A stretch of DNA of 64,000 bases from Streptomyces tuirus (GTDB lineage Bacteria > Actinomycetota > Actinomycetes > Streptomycetales > Streptomycetaceae), in NCBI GenBank assembly GCA_018195615.1, contig JAGTPG010000002.1, forward strand, positions 3,290,501 to 3,354,500, in the 5' to 3' direction. Below the pieces are notes generated by a model. It saw only the letters and a list, made by a program, of their open reading frames with translations. It had not been told where the DNA came from and made no database searches. Positions 1 to 9,539 of this stretch are shown here, piece by piece. Each line of letters opens with the position of its first letter. Position 1 is the stretch's first letter. The translations under genes were made by a program, and so were the position numbers.

Positions 1-724
1 GAACGGCGACGGCCGTGTCACCGAGCATCGTTTCGGCGCGGGTGGTGGCGACGACGATGGTGTCGTCCCCGTCGCCGTACTTCATGGAGACGAGCTCGCC
101 GTCGTCGTCCTGGTACTCGACCTCGATGTCCGAGATGGCGGTCAGGCACCGGGGGCACCAGTTGATGATGCGCTCGGCGCGGTAGATCAGCTCGTCGTCG
201 TAGAGCCGCTTGAAGATGGTCTGGACGGCCTGGGAGAGGCCCTCGTCCATGGTGAAGCGCTCACGCGACCACGCGACACCGTCTCCCAGGCGCCGCATCT
301 GGCCGCTGATCTGGCCGCCGGACTCGCCCTTCCACTGCCAGACGCGCTCGACGAAGGTCTCACGGCCCAGGTCGTGCCGGGACTTGCCCTCCTTGGCGAG
401 CTCGCGCTCGACGACGTTCTGCGTGGCGATACCGGCGTGGTCCATGCCGGGCTGCCACAGCGTCTCGTGGCCCTGCATGCGCTTGCGGCGGGTCAGGGCG
501 TCGATGAGGGTGTGTTCGAAGGCGTGCCCCAGGTGGAGCGAGCCCGTGACGTTCGGCGGCGGGATGACGACGGTGTACGGCGGCTTGTCGCTCTTCTCGT
601 CCGCCTCGAAGTAACCCCGCTCTACCCAGCGCTCGTACAGCGGCCCCTCTACGTCGGCCGGCGCGTACTGGGTCGGCAGGTCGGTGCTGGGCGCTGGTGG
701 CTGCTGCTGAGCGTTCTCGGTCAC
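1..724 (-). CDS. valS: Valyl-tRNA synthetase, N-terminal part (gene runs off the left edge)
   Basis: This is a class I aminoacyl-tRNA synthetase that charges tRNA-Val in the cytoplasm. Only the first 241 or so residues lie in the window, because the 3' part continues to the left. The start is a GTG at 722-724 giving VTENAQQQPP. The HIGH-type ATP-binding motif appears as HLGH at residues 64-67 within NVTGSLHLGHAF, followed by the editing-domain region with the WCPRC zinc-like knuckle near residue 195. The identification rests on these motifs and on the tract QPGMDHAGIATQ, which is typical of ValRS. It sits next to clpX in Streptomyces chromosomes, which agrees with the neighbours here. No defect is visible in the part present. 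Confidence 0.95.
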   Translation of the reverse strand, partial: MTENAQQQPPAPSTDLPTQYAPADVEGPLYERWVERGYFEADEKSDKPPYTVVIPPPNVTGSLHLGHAFEHTLIDALTRRKRMQGHETLWQPGMDHAGIATQNVVERELAKEGKSRHDLGRETFVERVWQWKGESGGQISGQMRRLGDGVAWSRERFTMDEGLSQAVQTIFKRLYDDELIYRAERIINWCPRCLTAISDIEVEYQDDDGELVSMKYGDGDDTIVVATTRAETMLGDTAVAV

Positions 725-863
725 GGGGGTCAGTTTAGAGGTGTCACCACTCCGTCCCGAAACGCGTTTGCTTGGTAACGGTTGGGGGCCCCGCTGCCAT
801 GCACACGGCGGGTCTGCGCCAGGATGTCTGGAACACATAAGCATCTGGAGGGGAACCCAGAAC

Positions 864-1831
864 ATGAGCTACAACCAGCCGGGCCCGTACGGCGGGCAGC
901 CCCAGCAGCCCGGCCCGTACGGCCAGCCGCCGCAGCAGCCGGGTCCGTACGGCCAGCCGCCGCAGGCGCCCCAGCCCGGCTACGGCTACCCCCAGCAGGC
1001 CCCTCCGCCCCAGCCCGGTTACGGCTACCCGCAGCAGGCCCCGCAGGGCGCCCCGCAACAGGGTTACCCCCAGCAGCCCCCGTACGGCCAGCAGCCGCCC
1101 TACGGCCAGGCCCCGTACGGCATGCCCCAGCCTCCGGCTCCGGGCGGCGGCAAGAAGAAGACGGGCATCGTCATCGGCGCGGTGGCGGTCGTCGCGGCGA
1201 TCGGCGTCGGCGCGTACTTCGTGATCGGCGGGGGCGGCGGCGCGGGCGCCGTGGAGGACGACGGGCCGCACAAGCTGGCGACGCCGGCGAAGGTGATGAG
1301 CGAGTACAACCGCATCACGAAGGACGGGGCGTCTGCCGGCGACGAGTCCGCCAAGGAGCTGGAGAAGAGCGGCGTCAAGAACGGCAAGTCGGTGCTGGGC
1401 TCCTACTCCACGGTGGATCCCACCAAGTACGACCCCTCGGACCCGTCCTCGGCCGCCTCCATGGCGACGGCCAAGAGCGTCCAGTTCTTCGGTGTCTACG
1501 GTGAGGTCTCCGACCCGGAGGCGTCGCTGGACACGTTCTTCGCCAACTTCAAGAAGTCCGCCGAGGAGGACTCCTCCAGCAGCGGCGGCGGCAAGACCGA
1601 GCTGCTCGGCGAGCCCGAGGAGGCCGACCTCGAGGGGCGGTCATGAAGTGCCAGGCGCTCAAGGGCCAGAACGTGATGACCAAGAAGGAGCAGACCAACT
1701 GGTTCTGCGCCTGGGCCGACTACAGCACGATCGCCGTCGTCTCCTCGGGTGACGCCACCCAGGACACCAGCAAGGACACGGCCATCGACATCACCACCAA
1801 GCTCCGCCCGGAGATCCGCGTCAAGGCCTGA
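864..1831 (+). CDS. Proline-rich single-pass membrane protein, frameshifted as sequenced
   Basis: The function is unknown. The protein is 322 residues when the frame is restored. Residues 1-92 are Pro/Gln/Gly/Tyr-rich with repeated PGPYGQP-like units. A KKK stop-transfer-like segment is followed by a single transmembrane helix at about 96-117, and then an extracytoplasmic domain of about 200 residues with two Cys near the C-terminus (MKCQ and WFCAW), which may form a disulfide. As sequenced, the frame ends at TGA 1644-1646. The downstream frame 1643-1831 continues the fold, and one extra G in the run 1634-1637 joins them as LEGAVMKC. The total of 968 bases plus one is divisible by three. The start ATG 864 follows a GGAGGGGAA ribosome site. 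It lies between valS and clpX, which are both transcribed the other way. Confidence 0.75.
889..1110 (+). repeat. Imperfect tandem repeat encoding PYGQP / PGYGYPQQ units
   Basis: The DNA repeats units related to cccgtacggccagccgcc that encode Pro-Gly-Pro-Tyr-Gly-Gln and Pro-Gly-Tyr-Gly-Tyr-Pro. The copies are imperfect and sit inside the cytoplasmic N-terminus of the membrane protein above. Such low-complexity tails are common in actinobacterial membrane proteins. Confidence 0.7.
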
Positions 1832-1852
1832 CGACGACGCCGAAGGCACAAA

Positions 1853-1887
1853 GGGAAGGGCCCCGGTCATCGACCGGGGCCCTTCCC
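1853..1887. terminator. Bidirectional intrinsic terminator between converging genes
   Basis: A perfect 16-bp stem (gggaagggccccggtc and its complement) with a three-base loop lies between the 3' ends of the Pro-rich protein gene and clpX. The position between converging stop codons and the stem strength support a terminator that serves both strands. There is no long T tract, which is usual in Streptomyces. Confidence 0.85.
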
Positions 1888-1899
1888 TCTAGGTCTGTG

Positions 1900-3186
1900 T
1901 CACGCCGTCTTCTGCTCGCCCGGGCCGCGCCCGCGCGCATCCCGCGGGATCAGCGTCGGGTTGACGTTCGACTGGACGACGTCCGCCGTGATGACGACCC
2001 GGGCCACGTCCTTGCGGGACGGGACCTCGTACATCACGCCCTGGAGGACTTCCTCCATGATGGCGCGGAGGCCACGCGCGCCGGTCTGGCGGAGGATGGC
2101 CTGGTCGGCGATGGCTTCGAGGGCCTCGCGCTCGAAGTCCAGCTCCACACCGTCGAGTTCGAAGAGGCGCTGGTACTGCTTGACGAGCGCGTTGCGCGGC
2201 TCGACGAGGATCTGGAGCAGGGCCTCGCGGTCCAGGTTGTGGACCGAGGTGATGACGGGGAGGCGCCCGATGAACTCGGGGATCATGCCGAACTTGACCA
2301 GATCCTCCGGCATGACCTCCTGGAACTGGTCCTTGGACTCCATCTCGCGCTTGGAGCGGATCTGCGCGCCGAAGCCGATGCCCTTGGCACCCGCCCGGGC
2401 CTCGATGATCTTCTCGAGGCCGGCGAAGGCACCGCCCACGATGAACAGCACGTTCGTCGTGTCGATCTGGATGAACTCCTGGTGGGGGTGCTTGCGGCCG
2501 CCCTGCGGCGGAACCGAGGCCGTGGTGCCCTCCAGGATCTTCAGCAGGGCCTGCTGGACACCCTCGCCCGACACGTCGCGCGTGATCGAGGGATTCTCAC
2601 TCTTCCTCGCGACCTTGTCGATCTCGTCGATGTAGATGATCCCGGTCTCAGCCTTCTTGACGTCGTAGTCGGCGGCCTGGATCAGCTTGAGCAGGATGTT
2701 CTCGACGTCCTCGCCGACGTATCCCGCCTCGGTCAGCGCCGTGGCGTCGGCGATCGCGAAGGGGACGTTCAGCATGCGCGCGAGGGTCTGGGCGAGGAGG
2801 GTCTTGCCGGAACCCGTGGGGCCGAGGAGGAGGATGTTGGACTTCGCCAACTCGATGGCGTCGTCACGGCCGTTCGCCCCGCCGTTCTCGCCGGCCTGGA
2901 CGCGCTTGTAGTGGTTGTACACCGCTACGGACAGGGCTTTCTTGGCGGCCTCCTGGCCGACCACATAGCCCTCGAGGAACTCGTAGATCTCGCGCGGCTT
3001 CGGGAGTTCCTCCCAGCGGACCTCGCTGGTCTCGGCCAGCTCTTCCTCGATGATCTCGTTGCAGAGATCGATGCACTCGTCGCAGATGTACACACCGGGC
3101 CCTGCGATGAGCTTCTTGACCTGCTTCTGGCTCTTGCCGCAGAACGAGCACTTGAGCAGATCGCCGCCGTCACCGATGCGTGCCAC
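1900..3186 (-). CDS. clpX: ATP-dependent unfoldase ClpX
   Basis: ClpX is the AAA+ unfoldase that feeds substrates to the ClpP protease in the cytoplasm. The 428 residues show the N-terminal zinc-binding domain (Cys13, Cys16, Cys35, Cys38), Walker A GPTGSGKT at 122-129, Walker B IIYIDEID at about 183-190, and the IGF loop (IGFGAQ) that docks on ClpP. The length is standard for the family and the frame is intact. The start is GTG 3184-3186. It lies downstream of clpP1 and clpP2 on the same strand, separated by 180 bases that contain a strong stem-loop, so it is probably transcribed on its own as well as by read-through. Confidence 0.97.
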   Translation of the reverse strand: MARIGDGGDLLKCSFCGKSQKQVKKLIAGPGVYICDECIDLCNEIIEEELAETSEVRWEELPKPREIYEFLEGYVVGQEAAKKALSVAVYNHYKRVQAGENGGANGRDDAIELAKSNILLLGPTGSGKTLLAQTLARMLNVPFAIADATALTEAGYVGEDVENILLKLIQAADYDVKKAETGIIYIDEIDKVARKSENPSITRDVSGEGVQQALLKILEGTTASVPPQGGRKHPHQEFIQIDTTNVLFIVGGAFAGLEKIIEARAGAKGIGFGAQIRSKREMESKDQFQEVMPEDLVKFGMIPEFIGRLPVITSVHNLDREALLQILVEPRNALVKQYQRLFELDGVELDFEREALEAIADQAILRQTGARGLRAIMEEVLQGVMYEVPSRKDVARVVITADVVQSNVNPTLIPRDARGRGPGEQKTA

Positions 3187-3290
3187 GGTGTGCTTCCCCT
3201 TCGCCTGGGAGACGCCTGGACGTCGACGTCCAGCGGACTCCTGGTGCTGCCTTATGTCCGACGGTACCTTGCCGGGCCCCCCGTTCGGGC

Positions 3291-3342
3291 CCCCTTGGCG
3301 CGGTTCGCTTTGACGTGAACCGAGCCAAACCGTGCCAAGGGG
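3291..3342 (-). terminator. Nested stem-loop between clpP2 and clpX
   Basis: Two nested inverted repeats are visible: an outer 9-bp pair (ccccttggc at 3291-3299 and gccaagggg at 3334-3342) and an inner 6-bp pair (cggttc at 3301-3306 and gaaccg at 3317-3322). Read on the minus strand it forms a long hairpin 25-75 bases after the clpP2 stop. It most likely terminates or attenuates the clpP1P2 transcript ahead of clpX. The inner repeat could also be a protein-binding site. Confidence 0.5.
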
Positions 3343-3366
3343 CGGCAGACGATACAGCCTCTCGCC

Positions 3367-4074
3367 TCAGCGCAGGCTCGAGTTGTCCATCTTCCGGGTG
3401 GTGATGATCTGGTCGATCAGCCCGTAGCTCAGCGCGTCCTCGGCCGTGAGGATCTTGTCGCGCTCGATGTCCTCGCGGATCTTCTCGACCGTCTGCGTGG
3501 AGTGCTTGGCCAGCATCTCCTCCAGCTGCGAGCGCATCCGGAGGATCTCGTTCGCGGCGATCTCCAGGTCGGACACCTGACCGCGGCCCGTCTCGCTGTA
3601 CGGCTGGTGGATCAGCACGCGCGCGTTCGGCAGGGCCATGCGCTTGCCCGGGGTGCCCGCGGCCAGCAGGACGGCGGCGGCGGAGGCCGCCTGGCCCATG
3701 CAGACCGTCTGGATGTCCGGCTTCACGTACTGCATCGTGTCGTAGATCGCCGTGAGCGCCGTGAAGGAGCCGCCGGGGCTGTTGATGTAGACCGAGATGT
3801 CACGGTCGGGGTCCATCGACTCCAGGCACAGCAGCTGCGCCATGACGTCGTTGGCGGAGGCGTCGTCGATCTGGACGCCGAGGAAGATCACGCGCTCCTC
3901 GAAGAGCTTCGCGTACGGGTCGTACTCGCGAATGCCCTGGGAGGTGCGCTCGACGAAGCGCGGGATGACGTAGCGGGACTCGGCCTGCGGGCCGGTGTAG
4001 CGGCCCTGCGAGGCGCTCATGTCCTGCACGGCCTGCATACGGTCGTAGATCCCGCTGCCGGGGAATGCGTTCAC
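3367..4074 (-). CDS. clpP2: ATP-dependent Clp protease proteolytic subunit 2
   Basis: This is a serine protease subunit that forms a ring with ClpP1 and degrades proteins unfolded by ClpX or ClpC. It has 235 residues, with catalytic Ser131 (in MGQAASAAAVLL), His156 (LIHQPY) and Asp near 206 (ERDKIL). The N-terminal extension of about 45 residues before the conserved core is normal for actinobacterial ClpP2 propeptides. The start is GTG 4072-4074, preceded by an AGGAGA ribosome site. It is cotranscribed with clpP1, whose stop lies 109 bases upstream. Streptomyces clpP1P2 is known to be controlled by ClgR; a candidate site is listed upstream of clpP1. Confidence 0.96.
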   Translation of the reverse strand: MNAFPGSGIYDRMQAVQDMSASQGRYTGPQAESRYVIPRFVERTSQGIREYDPYAKLFEERVIFLGVQIDDASANDVMAQLLCLESMDPDRDISVYINSPGGSFTALTAIYDTMQYVKPDIQTVCMGQAASAAAVLLAAGTPGKRMALPNARVLIHQPYSETGRGQVSDLEIAANEILRMRSQLEEMLAKHSTQTVEKIREDIERDKILTAEDALSYGLIDQIITTRKMDNSSLR

Positions 4075-4183
4075 GGTGTCTCCTGAAAGGGGCTGAGGCG
4101 GTCGGCTGGGGCTGCTGGGGCGTGCAGGGCCCTGATGGGGCCCGGCGGGGTCCTACGGGGCTTCTGGAGCCTCGTAAGACCGG

Positions 4184-4843
4184 TCAGGCCCCGGTGCCGC
4201 CGCCGCCCGGCATGCCGGCGGCCGTGGCGATCACGTCGTCGATGAGGCCGTAGTCCTTGGCCTCGAAGGCGTCGAACCAGCGGTCGCGGTCCGAGTCGCG
4301 GGTGATCTGCTCGACCGACTGGCCCGTGTGCTGGGCGGTGAGCTCGGCCATGCGCTTCTTGGTGTGCAGCAGCCGCTCGGCGTGGATCTTGATGTCCGAG
4401 GCCGAGCCGGCCAGGCCGGCGGAGGGCTGGTGGATCAGGATCTCGGCGTTCGGCAGCGCGAAGCGCTTGCCGGGGGTGCCGGCGCTGAGCAGGAACTGGC
4501 CCATCGAGGCCGCGAGGCCCATGGCGATCGTCACCACGTCGTTCTTGATGTACTGCATGGTGTCGTAGATCGCCATGCCGGCCGTGATCGAACCGCCGGG
4601 GCTGTTGATGTAGAGGTAAATGTCCTTGTCGGGGTCCGAGGCAAGGAGCAGCAGCTGTGCGGTGATCTTGTTCGCGATGTCGTCGTCGACCGGCTGGCCG
4701 AGGAAGATGATCCGCTCGTTGAGCAGCCGGTTGTAGACCTGGTCACCGAGGCCACCACCGATGGAAGGCTCGCCGGCGGCGGAGGGCATCAGATTCGTCA
4801 CGTATCCACCTGCTCGTCTTACGACGGCGCCGGGCCGTCTCAC
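4184..4843 (-). CDS. clpP1: ATP-dependent Clp protease proteolytic subunit 1
   Basis: This is the partner of ClpP2 in the hetero-oligomeric Clp peptidase. It has 219 residues, matching the Streptomyces ClpP1 length that I know, including the C-terminal GGGG tail. Catalytic residues are Ser113 (GLAASMGQF), His138 (LIHQPS) and Asp187 (DRDRWF). The start chosen is GTG 4841-4843. An internal Met at residue 19 is a possible shorter start, close to where the mature protein is expected to begin after self-processing. It is the first gene of the clpP1P2 operon, with a 300-base upstream gap that contains a ClgR-like site. Confidence 0.96.
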   Translation of the reverse strand: MRRPGAVVRRAGGYVTNLMPSAAGEPSIGGGLGDQVYNRLLNERIIFLGQPVDDDIANKITAQLLLLASDPDKDIYLYINSPGGSITAGMAIYDTMQYIKNDVVTIAMGLAASMGQFLLSAGTPGKRFALPNAEILIHQPSAGLAGSASDIKIHAERLLHTKKRMAELTAQHTGQSVEQITRDSDRDRWFDAFEAKDYGLIDDVIATAAGMPGGGGTGA

Positions 4844-4942
4844 GTTTCCCTGCGGGGCTTGGAGCCGTTCGGGGACTCCACTGCCCTCGTATTCATGGAC
4901 CCTAACGCGCGGGTCCCGTCGGGGAATCCCGGAGATGGGAGT

Positions 4943-4956
4943 GTTCGCCGGGGGCG
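4943..4956 (-). promoter_or_regulatory. Candidate ClgR operator upstream of clpP1
   Basis: The sequence gttcgc-N5-gcg (core CGC-N5-GCG) lies about 100 bases upstream of the clpP1 start. ClgR activators of actinobacteria recognise sites of this shape in front of clpP1. The match and position are seen directly; ClgR binding is inferred. The rest of the 302-base gap 4844-5145 holds the tig terminator and nothing else I can support. Confidence 0.5.
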
Positions 4957-5090
4957 TAGCGCGGTGGGCTCCGCCGGTGGGGCCGTGCGGTCGCGCCGGG
5001 GTGGTCCGGCCGTCGCCGGGCCCGCGGGTGCGTGGGGGCTGGTCGCGCGGTTCCCGCGCCCCTGAGGGCGCGGGCCCGCCGACAGATCAA

Positions 5091-5120
5091 GAAGGCCCTG
5101 GGGCATGCCCCAGGGCCTTC
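5091..5120. terminator. tig terminator
   Basis: A perfect 30-base palindrome (gaaggccctggggca and its complement) starts 26 bases past the tig stop codon on the minus strand. It is a strong rho-independent-type stem and separates tig from the clpP1 promoter region. Confidence 0.85.
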
Positions 5121-5145
5121 CTCACGGACTCACCGCTGCCGGGGC

Positions 5146-6524
5146 TCAGCCCTCGGTCTTCTCCTCGGAGGAGGTCTCCGTGGCCTCGGCCTCGGCGGAC
5201 TCGGTCTCGTCCTCTTCGTCGTCGAGGTCGATGATCTCGCCGTTGGTGTCCTTGACCGTGGCCTTCTCGACCACGACGGCCAGGGCCTTGCCGCGGGCGA
5301 CCTCGCCGACCAGGAGCGGAACCTGGCCGCCCTCGACGACGGCCTGGGCGAACTGGTCGGGGACATGCCGGAGGAGGCCGCGCGGCGCATGAGGTGCTCG
5401 GTGAGCTCCTCCTGGTTGACGTTGAGCTTCTCCTGCTTGACGAGCTCGTCGAGCACGAACTGGGTCTTGATGCCCTTGACCGCGGCCTCGCGGGTCTCGG
5501 TCTCGAACTCCTCCTCGCTCTTGCCCTGGATCTCCAGGTACTTCGCGAGGTCGAGGCCCATCTGGCCGAGCTGGTGGTGCTCGAGGTTGTGCTTGCGGGT
5601 GTTGACCTCGTCCTCGAGCAGCTTCTCGGGGACCGGGACCTCGACCAGCTCGAGCAGCTTCTCCAGGACGCGCTCCTGGGCCTGCGTGGCCTGGTCGTAC
5701 TGCTTCATGTTCTCCAGGCGCTTGCGGCTGTCGGCGCGCAGCTCCTCGATGGTGTCGAACTCGGAGGCGAGCTGCGCGAACTCGTCGTCCAGCTCGGGCA
5801 GTTCGCGCGCGGCGACCTGGCTGACCTTGACGGTGACCTCGGCCTCCTTGCCGGCCGCCGAGCCGCCCTTGAGCTCGGAGGTGAAGGTGGCCTCGCCACC
5901 GGCCTCCAGGCCCTTCACGGCGTCGTCGATGCCCTCCAGCAGCTCACCGGAGCCGATGGTGTAGGAGACGTCGCTGGCGACGCCGTCCTCGAGGACCTCG
6001 CCGTCGACCTTGGCCTCCAGGTCGATCGTCACGACGTCGCCGTCCTCGGCGGCGCGCTCGACCGGGGAGGTGGAGGCGAAGCGCTCGCGGAGCTCCTCGA
6101 CGGCCTTGTCGACGTCCTCGTCGGTGACCTCGACCGCGTCGACCTCGACCTCGATGCCGGAGAAGTCCGGGATCTCGATGGCCGGGCGGATGTCGACCTC
6201 GGCGGTGAAGTTCAGCGTCTCGCCGTCCTTCAGCTCCGTGATGTCGACCTCGGGCTGGCCCAGCACGCTGAGCTCGGCCTCGTTGACCGCGTCGGTGTAG
6301 AACTTCGGAAGCGCGTCGTTGACGGCCTCCTCCAGCACCGCACCGCGGCCGAACCGCTGGTCGATGACCCGGGCCGGGACCTTGCCCTTGCGGAAGCCCT
6401 TCACCGTGACCTGCTGGTTGATCTTCTTGTACGCCGCGTCGAGGCTGTCCTTGAGCTCCTCGAAGGGCACCTCGACAGTGAGCCGAACCCGAGTCGGGTT
6501 CAGGGTCTCCACGGCGCTCTTCAC
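5146..6524 (-). CDS. tig: Trigger factor (peptidyl-prolyl isomerase chaperone), frameshifted as sequenced
   Basis: Trigger factor binds the ribosome exit tunnel and folds nascent chains. The restored protein is 459 residues. The ribosome-docking signature GFRKGKVPARVI is near residue 45, followed by the FKBP-like isomerase domain (about 160-245) and the C-terminal chaperone arms, then an acidic tail. As sequenced, the frame breaks after GMSP in the C-terminal domain. One more G in the run 5359-5362 gives GMSPDQFAQAV and the normal acidic C-terminus ending EEKTEG. The total of 1379 bases plus one is divisible by three. The start is GTG 6522-6524 with an AAGGAG site. A disrupted tig next to intact clp genes is unlikely to be real. 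Confidence 0.9.
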
Positions 6525-6636
6525 GGTTCGGTCTCCTTGTGGCTGACTTCTTGGTTTCTGCCGGGGCCAGAACGGCCCGGCGGATTTCGCCGCCCGGAGG
6601 ACTTCAGACGCTGAGACACACGGGCGTGCAGCTTGC

Positions 6637-6665
6637 ATAGTAACGGCAGCGACTACACCGCCCAA
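6637..6665 (-). promoter_or_regulatory. Candidate sigma-70-type promoter of tig
   Basis: On the minus strand, TTGGGC and TACTAT are separated by exactly 17 bases, which resembles the principal (HrdB-type) -35 and -10 boxes. The site lies about 110 bases upstream of the tig GTG start. The motif is visible; use in the cell is inferred. Confidence 0.45.
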
Positions 6666-6717
6666 AAGGCGATCACATGAGTGACCGGGGGACGATCACG
6701 CGAGATGATCGGGTGGC

Positions 6718-6794
6718 TGGTCGGGGTGGCGGGATTTGAACCCACGGCCTTCCGCTCCCAAAGCGGACGCGCTACCAAGCTGCGCCACACCCCG
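6718..6794 (-). tRNA. tRNA-Pro (anticodon TGG)
   Basis: The minus strand folds into a full cloverleaf: 7-bp acceptor stem CGGGGTG/CACCCCG, D-arm GCGC with GCTTGGTA, anticodon stem TCCGC/GCGGA with loop TTTGGGA, and T-arm GTGGG-TTCAAAT-CCCGC. Anticodon positions 34-36 read TGG. The 3' CCA is encoded in the genome (6718-6720). Confidence 0.95.
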
Positions 6795-6958
6795 TCTGGT
6801 GCGACACGTAGGGTACATGCCCACAGGCGGTGTGGCCGCCGCTTTTCCACAGGGCCGCCCTCGCGTCGGCCCGGGCGGGAATGCGGTGTGCGGCGGAGGG
6901 GTCCGACCCGCTACGATGCCTTCTGTGCCGCGGTCGCCCGACCTGCGGCGCGTGCTGT

Positions 6959-7029
6959 GCGGGCGTAGCTCAATGGTAGAGCCCTAGTCTTCCAAACTAG
7001 CTACGCGGGTTCGATTCCCGTCGCCCGCT
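6959..7029 (+). tRNA. tRNA-Gly (anticodon TCC)
   Basis: A 71-base cloverleaf has acceptor stem GCGGGCG/CGCCCGC, anticodon stem CTAGT/ACTAG with loop CTTCCAA, and T-loop TTCGATT. The anticodon is TCC. No CCA is encoded at the 3' end. It ends 55 bases before the converging kinase gene. Confidence 0.95.
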
Positions 7030-7084
7030 CTGTGGACCCCGGGCCCGGTTCTTCGGAATCGGGCTCGAGGTGTTTTCTCGCCGC

Positions 7085-9456
7085 TCACAGGTCGCGTACG
7101 TCCACCGTGTACACGGAGCGGACGCCGTACGGGACGTACAGGGCGTCGCCGACGAGGACGAGCGGAGCGCCGGCGGTGGCGAGCATGCTGTTGACGCGGC
7201 CGCCGTCGTCGCGGCCGGAGCGGGTGCCCTCGATCTTGCCGGTGTGCGCGTTCAGGGCGGCGAGGCGGCCGCTGGGGGACGCGAAGTACACGTGGGTGGC
7301 GGAGGCGGTCGGGGGCCCCTGCTGCTCCACGGACGAGTTGGATTCCCACAGCGTCCGGCCGGTGCGCGGCGAGACCGCGCGGACGCCTCCGCTCCCGCGC
7401 GTGAAATAGACCGTGCCGCGCACCAGGTGTGCGTCCGCGTCCGCGGGCCGGGGCTGTGCGAGCCGTCGCACGGTGAGCACGTGCGAGGCGGCGTCGATCA
7501 AGGTCAGTCCGCGGTCCGTGTCGAGGGTGTCCGCGAGCACCAGGCGTCCGTCGTGCTGGCCGAGCAGGTGCGCGGTGCCCCCGACCTCGACGGTCCAGCG
7601 GGCCTTTCCGGTGGCCGGGTCGATCTGGGAGACGGTGGTGCGGCCGGTCTTCCCCTCGTCCGGCACGGTCGCGCAGACGAGGTAGGCACGGTCGGCCGCC
7701 GAGCGCAGCAGGCAGTCCGGGAGGTCCGGCTTCGGCTGCCTCCAGCGGACGTCGCCGGTCTTGGCGTCGAGCAGGGCGTACTGGTCGCCCTGGGATCCGT
7801 AGAAGGTGACGACGCCCTCGGGGACGGCCGTGGCCGCGCCCTGAGTGCCGTCGGGGACGGACGCCATCTCGCCGGTGCCGGTGCCGGTCCGCCAGAGCAC
7901 CTTGCCGGTGCCGGCGGCCAGGGCGTAGACCGTGTAGCTGAACCGGGGGCCGTTCCCGCTGTCCCGTTCGTCGGCCTCGTAGGTGTAGACGCGGCTGTCG
8001 CCGGTGCCGATGAGCGCGCCTCCGTCGCCGGAGGCACCGTCGGGTGTGGGGTCGACGGGCCGGCCCCAGGTGTTGCGGCCGTCGGCGAGACCGAAGCGGG
8101 TCGCCATGAGGTCGGAGCCGGCGCACACCAGGGAGGCGTCTACGGCGGCGCAGCCCGTGAGGGCGGTGTCGGTACCGCCCAGGATGCGCTCGCTGCCCTT
8201 CGGGGCCTTCGCCGCGGTGGCCCAGGGCTTCCAGCCCTCGGGGAGGTCGCTGGGGGCGGCGGTGGCCGAGGGGCGGGGCTCGCCGTCGGGGATGAGGGCG
8301 ACGGTGGTGGTGACGATCGCGGCGAGTACGGCGGCCACGGCGGCCCCGACGAGCAGCAGCCCGCGGCGGCCCCTGGGGCGCTCGGCCTCGGGTGCCGGTG
8401 TCCCGACCGGATCGCTTGCCGGTTCGTTCCGCCCCGTCGGGGTCCTGTCGAGCCGGTGGCGCCGCTCCTCGTCCTGCTCGGCGGGCGGGGGGAGCTGCGC
8501 CTCGCCCCGTTCGGTGCTCGGCGCGTCGGGCCACGCCGTCACGGCGGGCTCCGTCGGCCGTGCGCCCGGCCATGACCGCGGTGGACGCGGTGAGCCGGTG
8601 CCGGACGGCGGGCGATCGCCGGGCGGACCGCCCTCGCGCAGCAGTGCGAACAGTTCGTCCGCGGCGGGGCGGGATTTCTGCTGCTTCTCCAGGCAGAGGC
8701 GCACGAAGGGGAGCAGCTCGTCCGGGACGCCGGTCAGTTCCGGTTCGCCCTCGACGACCCGCAGGGCCGTCTCGTAGGGGCTCGGGCTGTCGAACGGCCC
8801 GCGTCGGGTGGCCGCGTAGGTGAGGACCGAGCCGAGGGAGAAGATGTCGGCGGCCGGGCCGACGTCCTGGGGGAGGCGAACTGCTCCGGGGACATGAAGG
8901 GTGGCGTGCCCATCACCCGGCCGGTCTGGGTGAGGACGTCGGAGGCGGCGAACTCGGCGGCACGGGAGATGCCGAAGTCGATGACGCGGGGGCCGTCGTC
9001 GGCGAGCATCACGTTGGCCGGCTTCAGGTCGCGGTGGACGACTCCGGCACGGTGGATGTCGCGCAGCGCCTCGGCGAGGCCGGCGGCGAGTTCGCGCAGG
9101 CGCGGCAGCGGGAGCGGGCCGTGTTCGCGGACGTGGGTGCCAAGGTCGGCGCCGGGTATGTAGAGCGTGGCCATCCAGGGGCGCGGGGCGTCGGCGTCCG
9201 CGTCCACGACCGGGGCCGTGAAGGCGCCGCTGACCTGGCGGGCGGCGGCCACCTCGCGGCGGAACCGGGCGCGGAACTCGTCGTCGTCGGCGTACTGGCC
9301 GTGCACGACCTTGATGGCGAGGCGCCGGCCGGAGGCCGAGCGTGCCAGGTAGACCACACCCATGCCGCCGGAGCCGAGGCGGTCCTCGATGTGGTACCCG
9401 CCCACCTCCGCCGGGTCGGAGTCGCGCAGCGCCATCTCCGTACGTTCCCCCGTCAC
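7085..9456 (-). CDS. Membrane Ser/Thr protein kinase with extracellular PQQ-like repeat domain, frameshifted as sequenced
   Basis: This is a Hanks-type kinase that probably senses an extracellular signal. The restored length is 790 residues. The kinase domain (about 15-270) has the glycine loop GSGGMGVVY, the ATP lysine in LAIKVV, catalytic HRDLKPAN and DFG. A Pro-rich linker is followed by one transmembrane helix near 355-380 and a C-terminal domain of about 400 residues with repeated W-containing blades (GKVLWRTGTG, GDVRWRQP, GKARWTVE, GRTLWES), as in PQQ-type beta-propellers. The kinase half and the rest lie in different frames. One more G in the run 8869-8873 joins them at PEQFASPQDVGPAADIF. 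The start is GTG 9454-9456. Confidence 0.85.
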
Positions 9457-9539
9457 GCACCGTCCTGTGGTCGGGGGAGCGTATCCGCCCGGTCCTCAGA
9501 TCCCCGGCGCGGGGCTCTGGAGGGGCGCTCCCGTCCCGG

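Noticed and set aside
5146..6665. Trigger factor with a novel Arg/Ser/Pro-rich C-terminus and an extended N-terminus
   Set aside because: The odd tail disappears when one G is added at 5359-5362, and the extra N-terminal codons precede a good GTG start with a ribosome site.
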